This document shows, piece by piece, positions 1-6,673 of a DNA stretch of 8,141 nucleotides; the stretch's first letter is position 1, and every line of letters begins with the position of its first letter. The stretch is taken from positions 1 to 8,141 of the forward strand of contig JAZUKH010000219.1 in the NCBI GenBank assembly GCA_045643185.1, written 5' to 3'. The stretch comes from RGIG464 sp045643185 (GTDB lineage: Bacteria > Myxococcota_A > Bradymonadia > UBA4248). A program made the position numbers and the translations under genes. The notes below the pieces were generated by a model. That model saw only the letters and a program-made list of their open reading frames with translations. It searched no databases and was not told where the DNA came from.

Positions 1-60
1 CACGCGCTTCGAACGCTTTGCGTTCATGCGCTCCCATTTGTCAACCTGGTTAGTTGTCAT
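1..60 (-). CDS. Possible N-terminal fragment of an unknown protein, cut by the window edge
   Basis: An ATG at 60-58 on the minus strand opens a frame that stays open for 20 codons to the window edge, reading MTTNQVDKWERMNAKRSKRV. The peptide is hydrophilic and basic, as expected for a cytosolic N-terminus. It would lie 41 bases downstream of the lipoprotein gene on the same strand and could be co-transcribed with it. Against it, no Shine-Dalgarno sequence lies at the right distance (the preceding bases are GATAAG directly against the ATG). The plus strand is also open here, in a frame ending with TAA at 68-70 (ending TWLVVILS). Twenty codons cannot decide between the two, and no function can be given. 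Confidence 0.33.
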   Translation of the reverse strand, partial: MTTNQVDKWERMNAKRSKRV

Positions 61-70
61 CTTATCATAA

Positions 71-88
71 CGGCTTAGTGTTTAGCCG
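71..88 (-). terminator. Weak stem-loop just after the lipoprotein gene
   Basis: The arms CGGCT (71-75) and AGCCG (84-88) form a 5-bp stem with an 8-base loop, 13 bases past the lipoprotein stop codon. On the minus strand it is followed only by TTATGAT, not a proper T-run. It may slow or end transcription, but it is not a convincing intrinsic terminator. Confidence 0.2.
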
Positions 89-101
89 CACGCAAGACGG
101 G

Positions 102-2894
102 CTATTCGTAGTTGTTATGCCCCGTTTGTCCACCGACGACGGTGACTGTGGGGGTACCGGCTATGACGGAGCTGAAGAACGCGGGGTAGGTGTCGCGTGC
201 GTCTTTCATGCGGTAGATGACGAAGTGCGGGTTTGACGAGCCATCGTAGTCGAACTGCATGACGCCACCGGTGACGGTCTGTTTTCCGTCGGCGGATTTG
301 ACGTTGTTGGCGGCCGGTGAGGCTTGGGGCTTGTCGAGGCCAGCAAGTTTCATGTGGTCAGATGTGACGAACATTTTGCCGACGGTGGGCAGGCCGATGG
401 CTGTGGCCATGGCGAACTGAGCCTGGTTTGGCGTGCTTTCGTCGCGGAGTCCGATAGTCTGGGTGATGTTTTTGGATGGCCAGCCTTCAGGCGGTTCTTT
501 GATGAATCTGTGGGTGAAGTTGAGCGGTTCGATCGGGTCGAGCAGCGGCTGGACGAACTGGTTGGCGATGAACGTATCGATGGACAGTTCGCCGGATTTC
601 ACGCCGAGGAAGTAAGTGCCGATGAGGTCAGCGACGGTCATAGGACCAAGGTGAAAACCGCTGAGTTCCAGCGTGACGACGAGATCCATGAAAGCCTGAA
701 TGATGCCGGCACCACCGGCGGACAGGAAGGCATTTTTGATCTGTCCTGAGAGGCCAAGCAATAGGCCAGCTTCCTGGGAACCCTGGCTGTGGCCCATATA
801 CATGCCGTACGAGGGATCGAATGTGATCGGATCGCCGGAGCCTTTTGGATTCGGCAGCTTGAGTTTGCCGTCCCCAATGAGGTCGTAGAGAACGAGCATG
901 TCGATGACGGTCTGGCGCCAGCTTTCACGAATGGCGAGTGGGTTCTGGAAGAAGGTCAGGTACATGTCCATGTCGCTGGTGAAATCACCGCGTTTTCCGT
1001 GCAGAACGCCGTCAAATCCGATCATAGCAGCATTGACGCCCTTGTAGAGCAGCCAGTTGCCTTCACTGGTGTAGCCCGGAGCGAGCGTTGTGCAGTGTGA
1101 TTCGAAGTCACCGCCTGTTCCGTGACCATAGACGATGATGGGATAGCCATCTTTGGGCATACCAGCCGACGGAATGGAGATACCAAAGCGTACTTCTTCA
1201 TACTGAGCGCCGTTGACGAGTTGGAAGTCAGGTGTCATGACGATCTCACCGCTTCCGAGTGTCTTGTATGGGCGTGTGCCTTCCATGTAGTTGAGGGTTT
1301 TGAAGGAGCCTTCAAAGAAGTAACCGTAGGACGACTTTTTGGTGTAAGTGCCTTTTGCCGTACCGTTTTGATCTGTGATGAATGAGCCTTTTCCTTTGAG
1401 GTGATTGGCGATGGTCATCATTTCGCCGACGATGTCCATGGTATCGAAGCCTGTGAAGGCGACGATTTTTGAGAGGTCATAATTGAGGTCGACGAGGGCA
1501 TCGACGTATTCGTTGGTATGTTTGGTGATGCTGTTTGGTGCCGTCTGTTTTAAGATCTGAGTAAGTTTTGTCGACTGTTCAATTTTGTGGCCTTTTGTGG
1601 CGAGGCAATTCTGAACGATGGCGACGTGCTTGTCGCCCGGGTGCATCTGGAGACCGGGCACGGGACGCATCACGAGCGTGTTTTGAGCCCAAAGGACGTT
1701 GCTTTCCTTGTGGAAGGTGACATAGACGGGCACGCGTTCGCCGTAGTGGGACGAGGATTTTTCGACGTTGATGAGCTGGAAGCAGCTGTTTTCTTGACGG
1801 GATTCGTCAGGCGTTGGGAATCGGGTGAAGTCGCTGATATCGTGAGTCAAACGGAAGTAGATGGCACCGAGTGGTGAGAATCCAGGTCGCTCGGTCTCGA
1901 TGTACTTTTTCATTTCTTTAATGAGTTTGAGGTTTTCAGCGAGTCCTGGGAAAGTGAGTCCGAGCAAACTCATGCGGCCATCGGCATCGGTGCGCAGGTC
2001 GCTTGGGTAGGCGTATCGGAAGAAATCCTCGTTTGAGAGTGTTTTTTTGCCTGAAACGACGTCGGCATCATTCACTGGATAAGCGATGTCGAGGTCATAG
2101 AAGACGCGGTATGGTCGTTCAGTGAGGTCGTTGTATTGTGTTTCGTCGAGAGCTTTGCAATCGTTCGGGCAAGTTGCCGGTGTTTCGCCGATCACGCAGT
2201 TGTTATCGCCGCACTTTGTGTCAGCGCAGTCGTCTGGGCATGACTGGTCGGATTCACCGTTTTCAGCATCGCAAATGCCGTCGCCGCAAGGGTCGTCGAT
2301 GGGGCAATCTTGGGGACAGGTTTCGAGTTTTTGCTCATTTTCGCTGCAGCTTCCGTCGCCGCAGGTTTCGAAAACTTCTTTTTCGCAGTCAGCGGAGCAT
2401 GTGAGGTAGGTTTCGCCAATGGCGGGTTCGCATTTTCCGTTTCCGCAAGGCGCGACTTTGCAATCAGCGGGGCAGCTGGTGCCATTTTCGTTTGCGTCAC
2501 AGTGGTTGTCGCCGCACGTTCCGACGTGGCAGTCGACGGCACACAGGTCTTCATTTTCGCCCGGGTCGCATCGATCATCGCCGCAGACGGCCTGGCAATC
2601 CAGTGGGCAAGTGAGCGTGGTCTCGTTGCTGTCGCACGTACCGTTACCGCAGGAAGTGTCGATATTTCCGCAGTCTGTGGGGCATGACGTCATGGTTTCG
2701 CCGGCATCACAAGCGCCGTTGCCGCAATTTTCGCCAGGGCCTTTGTCGCAGTCATCGGGGCAGGTCAATGTGGTTTCGCCATTATTACAAATTTTGTCGC
2801 CGCAATAAGGTTTTGTGTCATTGCCATCAGCGCAGGCGGTCATGAGCGCGGCAATGGTGGTAAAGAGAATCAAACCATTTTTTTGACGTAACAT
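102..2894 (-). CDS. Secreted lipoprotein with nine Cys-rich repeats and an alpha/beta-hydrolase region
   Basis: The product has 930 residues. Residues 1-21 form a lipoprotein signal: basic start MLRQK, hydrophobic core, lipobox-like LMTAC with C21 as lipidation site. Residues +2/+3 are Ala-Asp, so inner-membrane retention is not obvious and outer-membrane or surface placement is likely (inference). Residues 31-246 are nine four-cysteine repeats. The rest resembles secreted esterase/lipase-type alpha/beta hydrolases: a beta-rich stretch about 260-480 (RYAYPSDLRTDADG and a later LVMRPVPGL are typical of domains preceding such lipases), YGHGTGG at 589-595 as probable oxyanion-hole segment, and the nucleophile elbow GHSQG with S703. 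H926 in GQTGHNNYE is a candidate catalytic histidine; the acid is not identified. The substrate is unknown. The ATG at 2894 is preferred over an upstream in-frame start at 2984 because it sits 9 bases after GGGAGA and directly starts the signal peptide. The stop is TAG at 102-104. Confidence 0.9.
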   Translation of the reverse strand: MLRQKNGLILFTTIAALMTACADGNDTKPYCGDKICNNGETTLTCPDDCDKGPGENCGNGACDAGETMTSCPTDCGNIDTSCGNGTCDSNETTLTCPLDCQAVCGDDRCDPGENEDLCAVDCHVGTCGDNHCDANENGTSCPADCKVAPCGNGKCEPAIGETYLTCSADCEKEVFETCGDGSCSENEQKLETCPQDCPIDDPCGDGICDAENGESDQSCPDDCADTKCGDNNCVIGETPATCPNDCKALDETQYNDLTERPYRVFYDLDIAYPVNDADVVSGKKTLSNEDFFRYAYPSDLRTDADGRMSLLGLTFPGLAENLKLIKEMKKYIETERPGFSPLGAIYFRLTHDISDFTRFPTPDESRQENSCFQLINVEKSSSHYGERVPVYVTFHKESNVLWAQNTLVMRPVPGLQMHPGDKHVAIVQNCLATKGHKIEQSTKLTQILKQTAPNSITKHTNEYVDALVDLNYDLSKIVAFTGFDTMDIVGEMMTIANHLKGKGSFITDQNGTAKGTYTKKSSYGYFFEGSFKTLNYMEGTRPYKTLGSGEIVMTPDFQLVNGAQYEEVRFGISIPSAGMPKDGYPIIVYGHGTGGDFESHCTTLAPGYTSEGNWLLYKGVNAAMIGFDGVLHGKRGDFTSDMDMYLTFFQNPLAIRESWRQTVIDMLVLYDLIGDGKLKLPNPKGSGDPITFDPSYGMYMGHSQGSQEAGLLLGLSGQIKNAFLSAGGAGIIQAFMDLVVTLELSGFHLGPMTVADLIGTYFLGVKSGELSIDTFIANQFVQPLLDPIEPLNFTHRFIKEPPEGWPSKNITQTIGLRDESTPNQAQFAMATAIGLPTVGKMFVTSDHMKLAGLDKPQASPAANNVKSADGKQTVTGGVMQFDYDGSSNPHFVIYRMKDARDTYPAFFSSVIAGTPTVTVVGGQTGHNNYE
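2157..2804 (-). repeat. Nine tandem four-cysteine protein repeats in the lipoprotein
   Basis: This DNA encodes residues 31-246 of the lipoprotein. Each unit is 19-21 residues with pattern C-G-[DN]-x2-C-x(n)-C-x2-[DE]-C, for example CGDKICNNGETTLTCPDDC, joined by linkers of 3-7 residues. Units begin at residues 31, 57, 82, 104, 127, 150, 178, 203 and 228. All 36 cysteines are present, which suggests two disulfides per unit outside the cytoplasm. The acidic and Asn/Gly-rich positions between them could bind calcium, but this is inference. Units differ from each other in DNA sequence, so this is an old repeat array rather than a fresh expansion. Confidence 0.88.
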
Positions 2895-2903
2895 GTTTCG
2901 TCG

Positions 2904-2909
2904 TCTCCC
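2904..2909 (-). promoter_or_regulatory. Ribosome binding site deciding the lipoprotein start
   Basis: GGGAGA on the minus strand lies 9 bases before the ATG at 2894. It supports this start over the longer frame from 2984, whose extra 30 residues would be Arg-rich and would bury the signal peptide. Confidence 0.6.
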
Positions 2910-2927
2910 AAAAAAGCGTGAAGCGAA

Positions 2928-2957
2928 GGCGTATTGCGCGCATCGCGTGCAATAGCC
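2928..2957. repeat. Hairpin in the lipoprotein 5' leader
   Basis: TATTGCGCGC (2932-2941) pairs with GCGTGCAATA (2945-2954) over 10 bp with one G-U pair and a 3-base loop. GGC (2928-2930) and GCC (2955-2957) extend the stem past a one-base bulge. On the minus strand a T-run (2915-2910) follows 12 bases later, just before the ribosome binding site. The distance is too long for a standard terminator, but the stem may affect translation of the lipoprotein. Confidence 0.5.
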
Positions 2958-2960
2958 GGA

Positions 2961-2985
2961 GCTCGCGAGCCGTATGCGCAGCATA
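2961..2985. repeat. Perfect palindrome and adjoining small hairpin
   Basis: GCTCGCGAGC at 2961-2970 is a perfect 10-base palindrome. Two bases on, TATGC (2973-2977) and GCATA (2981-2985) form a 5-bp stem with loop GCA. Both lie between two larger hairpins in the same spacer, so the whole stretch 2928-3037 is nearly continuous dyad symmetry. Confidence 0.5.
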
Positions 2986-2993
2986 GGCGAGCG

Positions 2994-3037
2994 CGCTTGC
3001 GTATCTTTTGGCGTAAAAAGCCAAAAGATAGCGAGCG
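2994..3037. repeat. Long stem-loop between gmk and the lipoprotein gene
   Basis: TATCTTTTGGC (3002-3012) and GCCAAAAGATA (3020-3030) form a perfect 11-bp stem around the loop GTAAAAA. Beyond a bulged G at 3001, 2994-3000 pairs with 3031-3037 for seven further base pairs (one G-U). It is the strongest secondary structure in the window. No T-run follows on either strand, so it is not a classical intrinsic terminator. It could protect the 3' end of the gmk transcript, or belong to a REP-like palindromic element. Confidence 0.6.
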
Positions 3038-3041
3038 TAAT

Positions 3042-3071
3042 ATTTTAAATATCCGTCGTGTAAAAGTCTAA
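3042..3071 (-). promoter_or_regulatory. Possible promoter for the lipoprotein gene
   Basis: In an AT-rich stretch just past gmk, the minus strand reads TTAGAC (3071-3066), an 18-base spacer, then TAAAAT (3047-3042). This is a tolerable sigma70-like match. It would give a leader of about 140 bases containing all the hairpins of 2928-3037. The match is weak, and read-through from gmk is the alternative. Confidence 0.28.
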
Positions 3072-3102
3072 AAAAAAGCCTGAATTATAAGATTTTTACA
3101 CG
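3057..3102. repeat. Inverted repeat straddling the gmk stop codon
   Basis: CGTGTAAAA (3057-3065) is the exact reverse complement of TTTTACACG (3094-3102). One arm lies in the last codons of gmk and the other 20 bases past its TAA at 3087-3085. The minus-strand loop contains a run of T, but the T-run is inside the loop instead of after the stem. This argues against simple termination and leaves a protein-binding site or chance as options. Confidence 0.4.
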
Positions 3103-3702
3103 GGGTGCGCGGTGAGCCATGACGTCGTAGATTTTGCAGATGTCTTGGCATGCGACGTCAAGTTTGTCGTTGATGAGGACGAAGTCGAAGAGCCCTTGTT
3201 GTGAGAGCTCGAATCTGGCTTTGGCGAGTCGCGTTTCGATGACGTCGGGTGCATCGGTTCCGCGGGAGCGCAGGCGATCTTCGAGGACTTCGAAGGATGG
3301 CGGTGCGATGGCGATGCACCAAGCGCCGGGATATTGTGCCTTTAGGTTTCTGGCGCCTTGAATATCGATGTCGAAGAGGACGTCTTTTCCTTCGGTGATG
3401 GCGTTTTTGATCATGGCGTGCGGTGTGCCATAGAAATTGCCGAAAACGTCGGCATATTCCGCGAATTCGCCTGCTTCAATGCGCGCTTTGAATGTCGGAA
3501 TGTCGACGAAATCGTATTCGACGCCATTTTTTTCGGTGCCGCGTGGCGCGCGGGTCGTTGTCGAGCGGGAAAGGCTGCATGACGGACGATGTGCCAGCAA
3601 ATAGTTTAGCAGTGTCGATTTGCCGACGCCAGAGGGGCCGCATGCGATCAACATGTGGGCGGCAATGACCGAGCGATCCGGAGATTGAATTGCGTCACTC
3701 AT
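3085..3702 (-). CDS. gmk: Guanylate kinase
   Basis: Guanylate kinase phosphorylates GMP (and dGMP) to GDP with ATP in the cytosol, an essential step of GTP synthesis. The 205-residue product has the usual family length and all expected motifs. The P-loop GPSGVGKST is at 22-30. The GMP-binding STTTRAPR is at 47-54, followed by Y63, E79 and the YGT of GNFYGT at 91-93. DIDIQGA is at 111-117, PPS at 134-136 and the lid segment LRSRGTD at 144-150. The ATG at 3702 is chosen because AAGGAG ends 5 bases before it. An internal Met17 would give a shorter N-terminus but has no comparable site. Usual neighbours such as rpoZ or yicC are not present. A TTGAAG-N17-TATAGT promoter lies upstream, so the gene is probably transcribed on its own or with the lipoprotein gene behind it. 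Confidence 0.96.
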   Translation of the reverse strand: MSDAIQSPDRSVIAAHMLIACGPSGVGKSTLLNYLLAHRPSCSLSRSTTTRAPRGTEKNGVEYDFVDIPTFKARIEAGEFAEYADVFGNFYGTPHAMIKNAITEGKDVLFDIDIQGARNLKAQYPGAWCIAIAPPSFEVLEDRLRSRGTDAPDVIETRLAKARFELSQQGLFDFVLINDKLDVACQDICKIYDVMAHRAPRVKIL

Positions 3703-3707
3703 GGAAA

Positions 3708-3713
3708 CTCCTT
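3708..3713 (-). promoter_or_regulatory. Ribosome binding site of gmk
   Basis: AAGGAG on the minus strand ends 5 bases before the ATG at 3702. It is a near-ideal Shine-Dalgarno sequence and fixes the start 16 codons upstream of the internal Met17. Confidence 0.75.
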
Positions 3714-3732
3714 GTGGGTAATAGAAAATCGG

Positions 3733-3764
3733 GCGTTTTTTCAGAACGTCTTTCGCAAAAACGC
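3733..3764. repeat. Inverted repeat in the gmk leader
   Basis: GCGTTTTT (3733-3740) and AAAAACGC (3757-3764) are exact reverse complements around a 16-base loop. They sit between the predicted gmk transcription start and its ribosome binding site. It could fold in the leader RNA, but the stem is mostly A-U and may have no role. Confidence 0.3.
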
Positions 3765-3768
3765 GCGC

Positions 3769-3797
3769 ACTATAAAACGAAATGACTGAAACTTCAA
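3769..3797 (-). promoter_or_regulatory. Sigma70-like promoter of gmk
   Basis: On the minus strand TTGAAG (3797-3792) is followed by exactly 17 bases and TATAGT (3774-3769), close to the TTGACA/TATAAT consensus. Transcription would start near 3762, giving a leader of about 60 bases. This is the best promoter match in the window. Confidence 0.6.
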
Positions 3798-3808
3798 ACC
3801 GCCACTAA

Positions 3809-3839
3809 TTGGTGTGATAATCTGTAAAAATGCTAAACT
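3809..3839 (+). promoter_or_regulatory. Possible promoter of the helicase gene
   Basis: TTGGTG (3809-3814) and an extended -10 element TGCTAAACT (3831-3839) are separated by 19 bases from hexamer to hexamer. The spacing is long and the -35 is poor, so this is only a candidate. It lies back-to-back with the gmk promoter without overlap. Confidence 0.3.
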
Positions 3840-3845
3840 GTCAGA

Positions 3846-3862
3846 GCCTTGAACGCCAAGGC
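3846..3862 (+). repeat. Small hairpin in the helicase leader
   Basis: GCCTTG (3846-3851) and CAAGGC (3857-3862) form a perfect 6-bp stem with a 5-base loop, 12 bases before the ribosome binding site AAGGAG at 3875-3880. It could affect leader folding. No known riboswitch pattern is visible. Confidence 0.35.
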
Positions 3863-3888
3863 GATACGCAAATAAAGGAGAAGAATCC

Positions 3889-6609
3889 ATGACAGAAATT
3901 ACGCAGCTACCGATTTACAAGCATCAGGGAGAGATCGAGCAGGCACTCGCGGAACATCAGGTGATCGTTGTTCAGGGCCCGACGGGGTGCGGCAAAACGA
4001 CGCAGCTTCCGCGCATTCTTCTTCGAAATCCGAACATCACGGGGCGTATTGGTCTGACGCAGCCGCGCCGTATTGCAGCGGTGAGTGTGGCTGACCGAAT
4101 CGCGCACGAGATCGGGTGCGAACTGGGCGGCATCGTGGGTTATGCGATCCGCTTTGACGACCAGACGTCGGACGAGACGATCGTGAAGGTCATGACGGAT
4201 GGCATCTTGCTTCAGGAGTCGCGTTCCGATCACTTGTACAGCCAGTATCAGGTCATCATTATCGACGAGGCGCACGAGCGTTCGCTGAACATCGATCTGG
4301 CGCTTGGTCTTTTGCGTACGGCGATCGATCAACGCCCGGATCTTCGCGTCATCATTAGTTCTGCGACGATTCGTGCCGAGACATTTCAGAAATATTTTTC
4401 GCGAACAGGCGACGGGCGTGATGTGCCGCTCATTTCGATCCAGTCGCGCACTTACCCGGTCGACGTGCAGTATCGCAAGATCGATTCGGATGATCGCGAC
4501 GCGTTGCCTGAAGCGCTCGTCGAAGAGGTCAAGCACATTCATAAAAGCGGCGAGGAAGGCCATGTGCTGTGTTTTTTGCCGGGTCAGGGCATGATCATGA
4601 GTTGTCAGGAGGCGCTTCAGACGGCTCAGGCGACCGAGAAAGGTTTTGGTGATCTTTGGGTGCTGCCGCTTTATGGCGCGCTGTCTCGTGCCGACCAGGA
4701 ACGGGTGTTTGAGGAACGACCTGGCAAGCGCAAAGTGGTTTTGGCAACGAACATCGCTGAGACATCGATCACGATCCCCGACGTGCGTTTTGTCATCGAC
4801 AGCGGCATTGCGAAGATCCCGCGTTTTAACCCGAAAACGAACGTTACGACGCTTCGCGAGGAAGGCGTGAGCCAGGCCTCGTTGCAGCAACGTGCGGGGC
4901 GTGCGGGGCGAACGGCGCCGGGCACGTGCATCCGTCTGTTTGAAGAGGATCAGGTCACGAACCGCGTCGACTTCACCGACGAAGAGATCACGCGTCTGGA
5001 CTTGAGCGAAGTCATGTTGCGTCTCATCGACATTGGCATTAAGGATGTTGAGAACTTCCCGTTCCCGACGCGTCCGCCGCGTCAGGGGATTCGCGATGCG
5101 TTGGCTGAACTCGTTCATTTGGGCGCGATCGAGCGCGATAACACGCTGACTCTGATCGGACAGAAAATGGTCGCTTTCCCGCTCACGCCGCGACTCGCCC
5201 GCGTCGTCATCGAAGGCGGCATGAAATATCCTGATGTCATGCACGAGATCATTATGGCCGTGGCCTGGCTCAGCGTCAAAACGCCGCTCATTTACCCGCC
5301 CAACCACGAAACGCAGGCGCGTAATGCTCACAAAAAACTCGCACATGCGATGGGCGACCTTTTGACCGGCATCAATATCACCAAGCAATACCAAGCCGCC
5401 GAAGACAAAAAGCAGTTTTGTTACAAAAACTTTTTGGATCCCGACACGATGGCGTTCATCGTCAAATCGACGGAGCAGATCGAGGAACTGGCTGCCAGCG
5501 TTGGTTTCATTTCGAGTTCCGGCGGCAACGAAAACGACGTCATCAAGGCATTTTTGTGTGCTTATGACGACCAGTGCCTTGTTTTGAAGGGTCACAGCTA
5601 TGTGTCGCCGGCAGACATCAACATCGTGCTGCATCCGTCGTCGTCGTTGTATGACGCGATGCCGAAGATCATCGTGTCACTCGAATTCATTCAGTCGACG
5701 CGCATTTACGCGGAGCAGGCGTCGGTCGTGCGCGCGGCGTGGTTGAAGGAATACGGCATTGAGTTGGATCTTCACGACGATTCATCGCGTCCAGGCCACA
5801 AAGCCTATCAGGAATTTGGCGCGGATCGCAAAAAGCTGCGTCGTTTCGAACGTTCGCGTGCCGAACTGGGTTACGACGAGGATTCGATGCCTGCCAAACC
5901 GACGATGTCGAATGGCCGCAAGTTGTTCCGTCCTGAAACGGTCACGCGTGTCGAACTGAAGCGTCCGGAACCGCGTTCAACGCGCGATCTGCGCGGCGCC
6001 GAAGCGCCTGCGGCTGCAGCCAACGGGCTGATCATCGCGGGGCGTCAGCTCAAGACCGTGACGACATCGCGCCGCCAGCCGCTCGTCATCATCACGCTCG
6101 ACGATATCCGTGCCATGGCTTGTGCGCCGGAACTGTTGATCAAACGCGATATTGCGCAATACCGCACGAGTGTGCGCGACAACGGCGGCAAAAACGAGCT
6201 GCTTCACAACTATCGTCTGGGCGAAGTCGTCGAAGTGGCGCGGGCGCTTGGTCTGCTTGAGTCGATGCCGCCGGTGCCCGATTCGATTCCGATCGGCGCC
6301 AGTCTCAACGTCCATACGAACGTCAAAGTGTTGTTGCGCGCCCTGGCTTATCTCGGCAAACCGCAAGCCGGTGAACGCGGAAAGACGGGTTGGCTTACGC
6401 TCACGTGTGCCGAAGAGATCTTCTGGTTCGAATACAACAACGACCCGATGGATGCGCTTGAACTTTCAGCTTCGGCGCTCGGCGTGCTCAGTGATTTCCT
6501 GCACGATTCGAACACGTTGCAGAAACTCAGTGAAACGGAAGACCACCTGATGGGACTCGTCGCGAAAGTCAAAAAGATCGTGACGAATGCGCTCGATAAG
6601 AAACATTAA
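3889..6609 (+). CDS. hrpA: HrpA-like DEAH/RHA-family ATP-dependent RNA helicase with novel C-terminal extension
   Basis: This 906-residue protein is a DEAH-box RNA helicase, an NTP-driven enzyme that remodels RNA or RNA-protein complexes in the cytosol. Motif I GPTGCGKTT is at 30-38, Ia TQPRRIAA at 57-64, II DEAH at 126-129, III SAT at 158-160, V ATNIAETSIT at 286-295 and VI QRAGRAGR at 334-341. After FPFPTRPP (390-397) comes an HA2/winged-helix region about 400-475. An OB-fold-like segment about 545-622 contains the typical LHPSSSL and EFIQSTRIY. Motifs match HrpA and eukaryotic DHX proteins better than HrpB. E. coli HrpA is about 1300 residues and ends with a large extra domain; here residues 625-906 replace it with sequence I do not recognise. 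AAGGAG lies 8 bases before the ATG. The symbol is by family resemblance; orthology to E. coli hrpA is not shown. All catalytic motifs are intact. Confidence 0.93.
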   Translation: MTEITQLPIYKHQGEIEQALAEHQVIVVQGPTGCGKTTQLPRILLRNPNITGRIGLTQPRRIAAVSVADRIAHEIGCELGGIVGYAIRFDDQTSDETIVKVMTDGILLQESRSDHLYSQYQVIIIDEAHERSLNIDLALGLLRTAIDQRPDLRVIISSATIRAETFQKYFSRTGDGRDVPLISIQSRTYPVDVQYRKIDSDDRDALPEALVEEVKHIHKSGEEGHVLCFLPGQGMIMSCQEALQTAQATEKGFGDLWVLPLYGALSRADQERVFEERPGKRKVVLATNIAETSITIPDVRFVIDSGIAKIPRFNPKTNVTTLREEGVSQASLQQRAGRAGRTAPGTCIRLFEEDQVTNRVDFTDEEITRLDLSEVMLRLIDIGIKDVENFPFPTRPPRQGIRDALAELVHLGAIERDNTLTLIGQKMVAFPLTPRLARVVIEGGMKYPDVMHEIIMAVAWLSVKTPLIYPPNHETQARNAHKKLAHAMGDLLTGINITKQYQAAEDKKQFCYKNFLDPDTMAFIVKSTEQIEELAASVGFISSSGGNENDVIKAFLCAYDDQCLVLKGHSYVSPADINIVLHPSSSLYDAMPKIIVSLEFIQSTRIYAEQASVVRAAWLKEYGIELDLHDDSSRPGHKAYQEFGADRKKLRRFERSRAELGYDEDSMPAKPTMSNGRKLFRPETVTRVELKRPEPRSTRDLRGAEAPAAAANGLIIAGRQLKTVTTSRRQPLVIITLDDIRAMACAPELLIKRDIAQYRTSVRDNGGKNELLHNYRLGEVVEVARALGLLESMPPVPDSIPIGASLNVHTNVKVLLRALAYLGKPQAGERGKTGWLTLTCAEEIFWFEYNNDPMDALELSASALGVLSDFLHDSNTLQKLSETEDHLMGLVAKVKKIVTNALDKKH

Positions 6610-6618
6610 TTCCGAAGT

Positions 6619-6662
6619 GCCTGCGCGCTTGTGGCGCGCGGGCAAAGTCCGCGTGGCACGCG
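6619..6662. terminator. Stem-loops between convergent genes, probable weak bidirectional terminator
   Basis: GCCTGCGCGC (6619-6628) and GCGCGCGGGC (6634-6643) form a 10-bp GC-rich stem with one G-U pair and loop TTGTG. A second small stem, CGCGT (6650-6654) with ACGCG (6658-6662), follows. On the plus strand a T-rich stretch TTGTTTATTTTT lies at 6670-6681, seven bases past the second stem. This gives some support for ending helicase transcription. No T-run follows in the minus direction. Confidence 0.42.
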
Positions 6663-6673
6663 TGAAGACTTGT

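Noticed and set aside
2157..2804. Regular repeats suggestive of a CRISPR-like or tandem DNA array
   Set aside because: The periodicity is in the encoded cysteine pattern only. The DNA units are diverged and variable in length, and lie inside one continuous gene.
2122..2808. Overlapping plus-strand and alternate-frame ORFs across the Cys-repeat region
   Set aside because: They are shadows of the repetitive coding sequence, with low-complexity Ser/Pro/Ala products and no independent start signals.
2895..2984. Longer N-terminus of the lipoprotein starting at 2984
   Set aside because: It would put 30 Arg-rich residues before an intact lipoprotein signal peptide and would be encoded by the hairpin cluster. 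The ATG at 2894 has its own ribosome binding site.
3907..5634. 575-codon open frame on the minus strand, antisense to the helicase
   Set aside because: It lies wholly inside the helicase gene, whose motifs are unmistakable. Its product is extremely rich in Arg, His and Asp with no domain, as expected for a codon-bias shadow.
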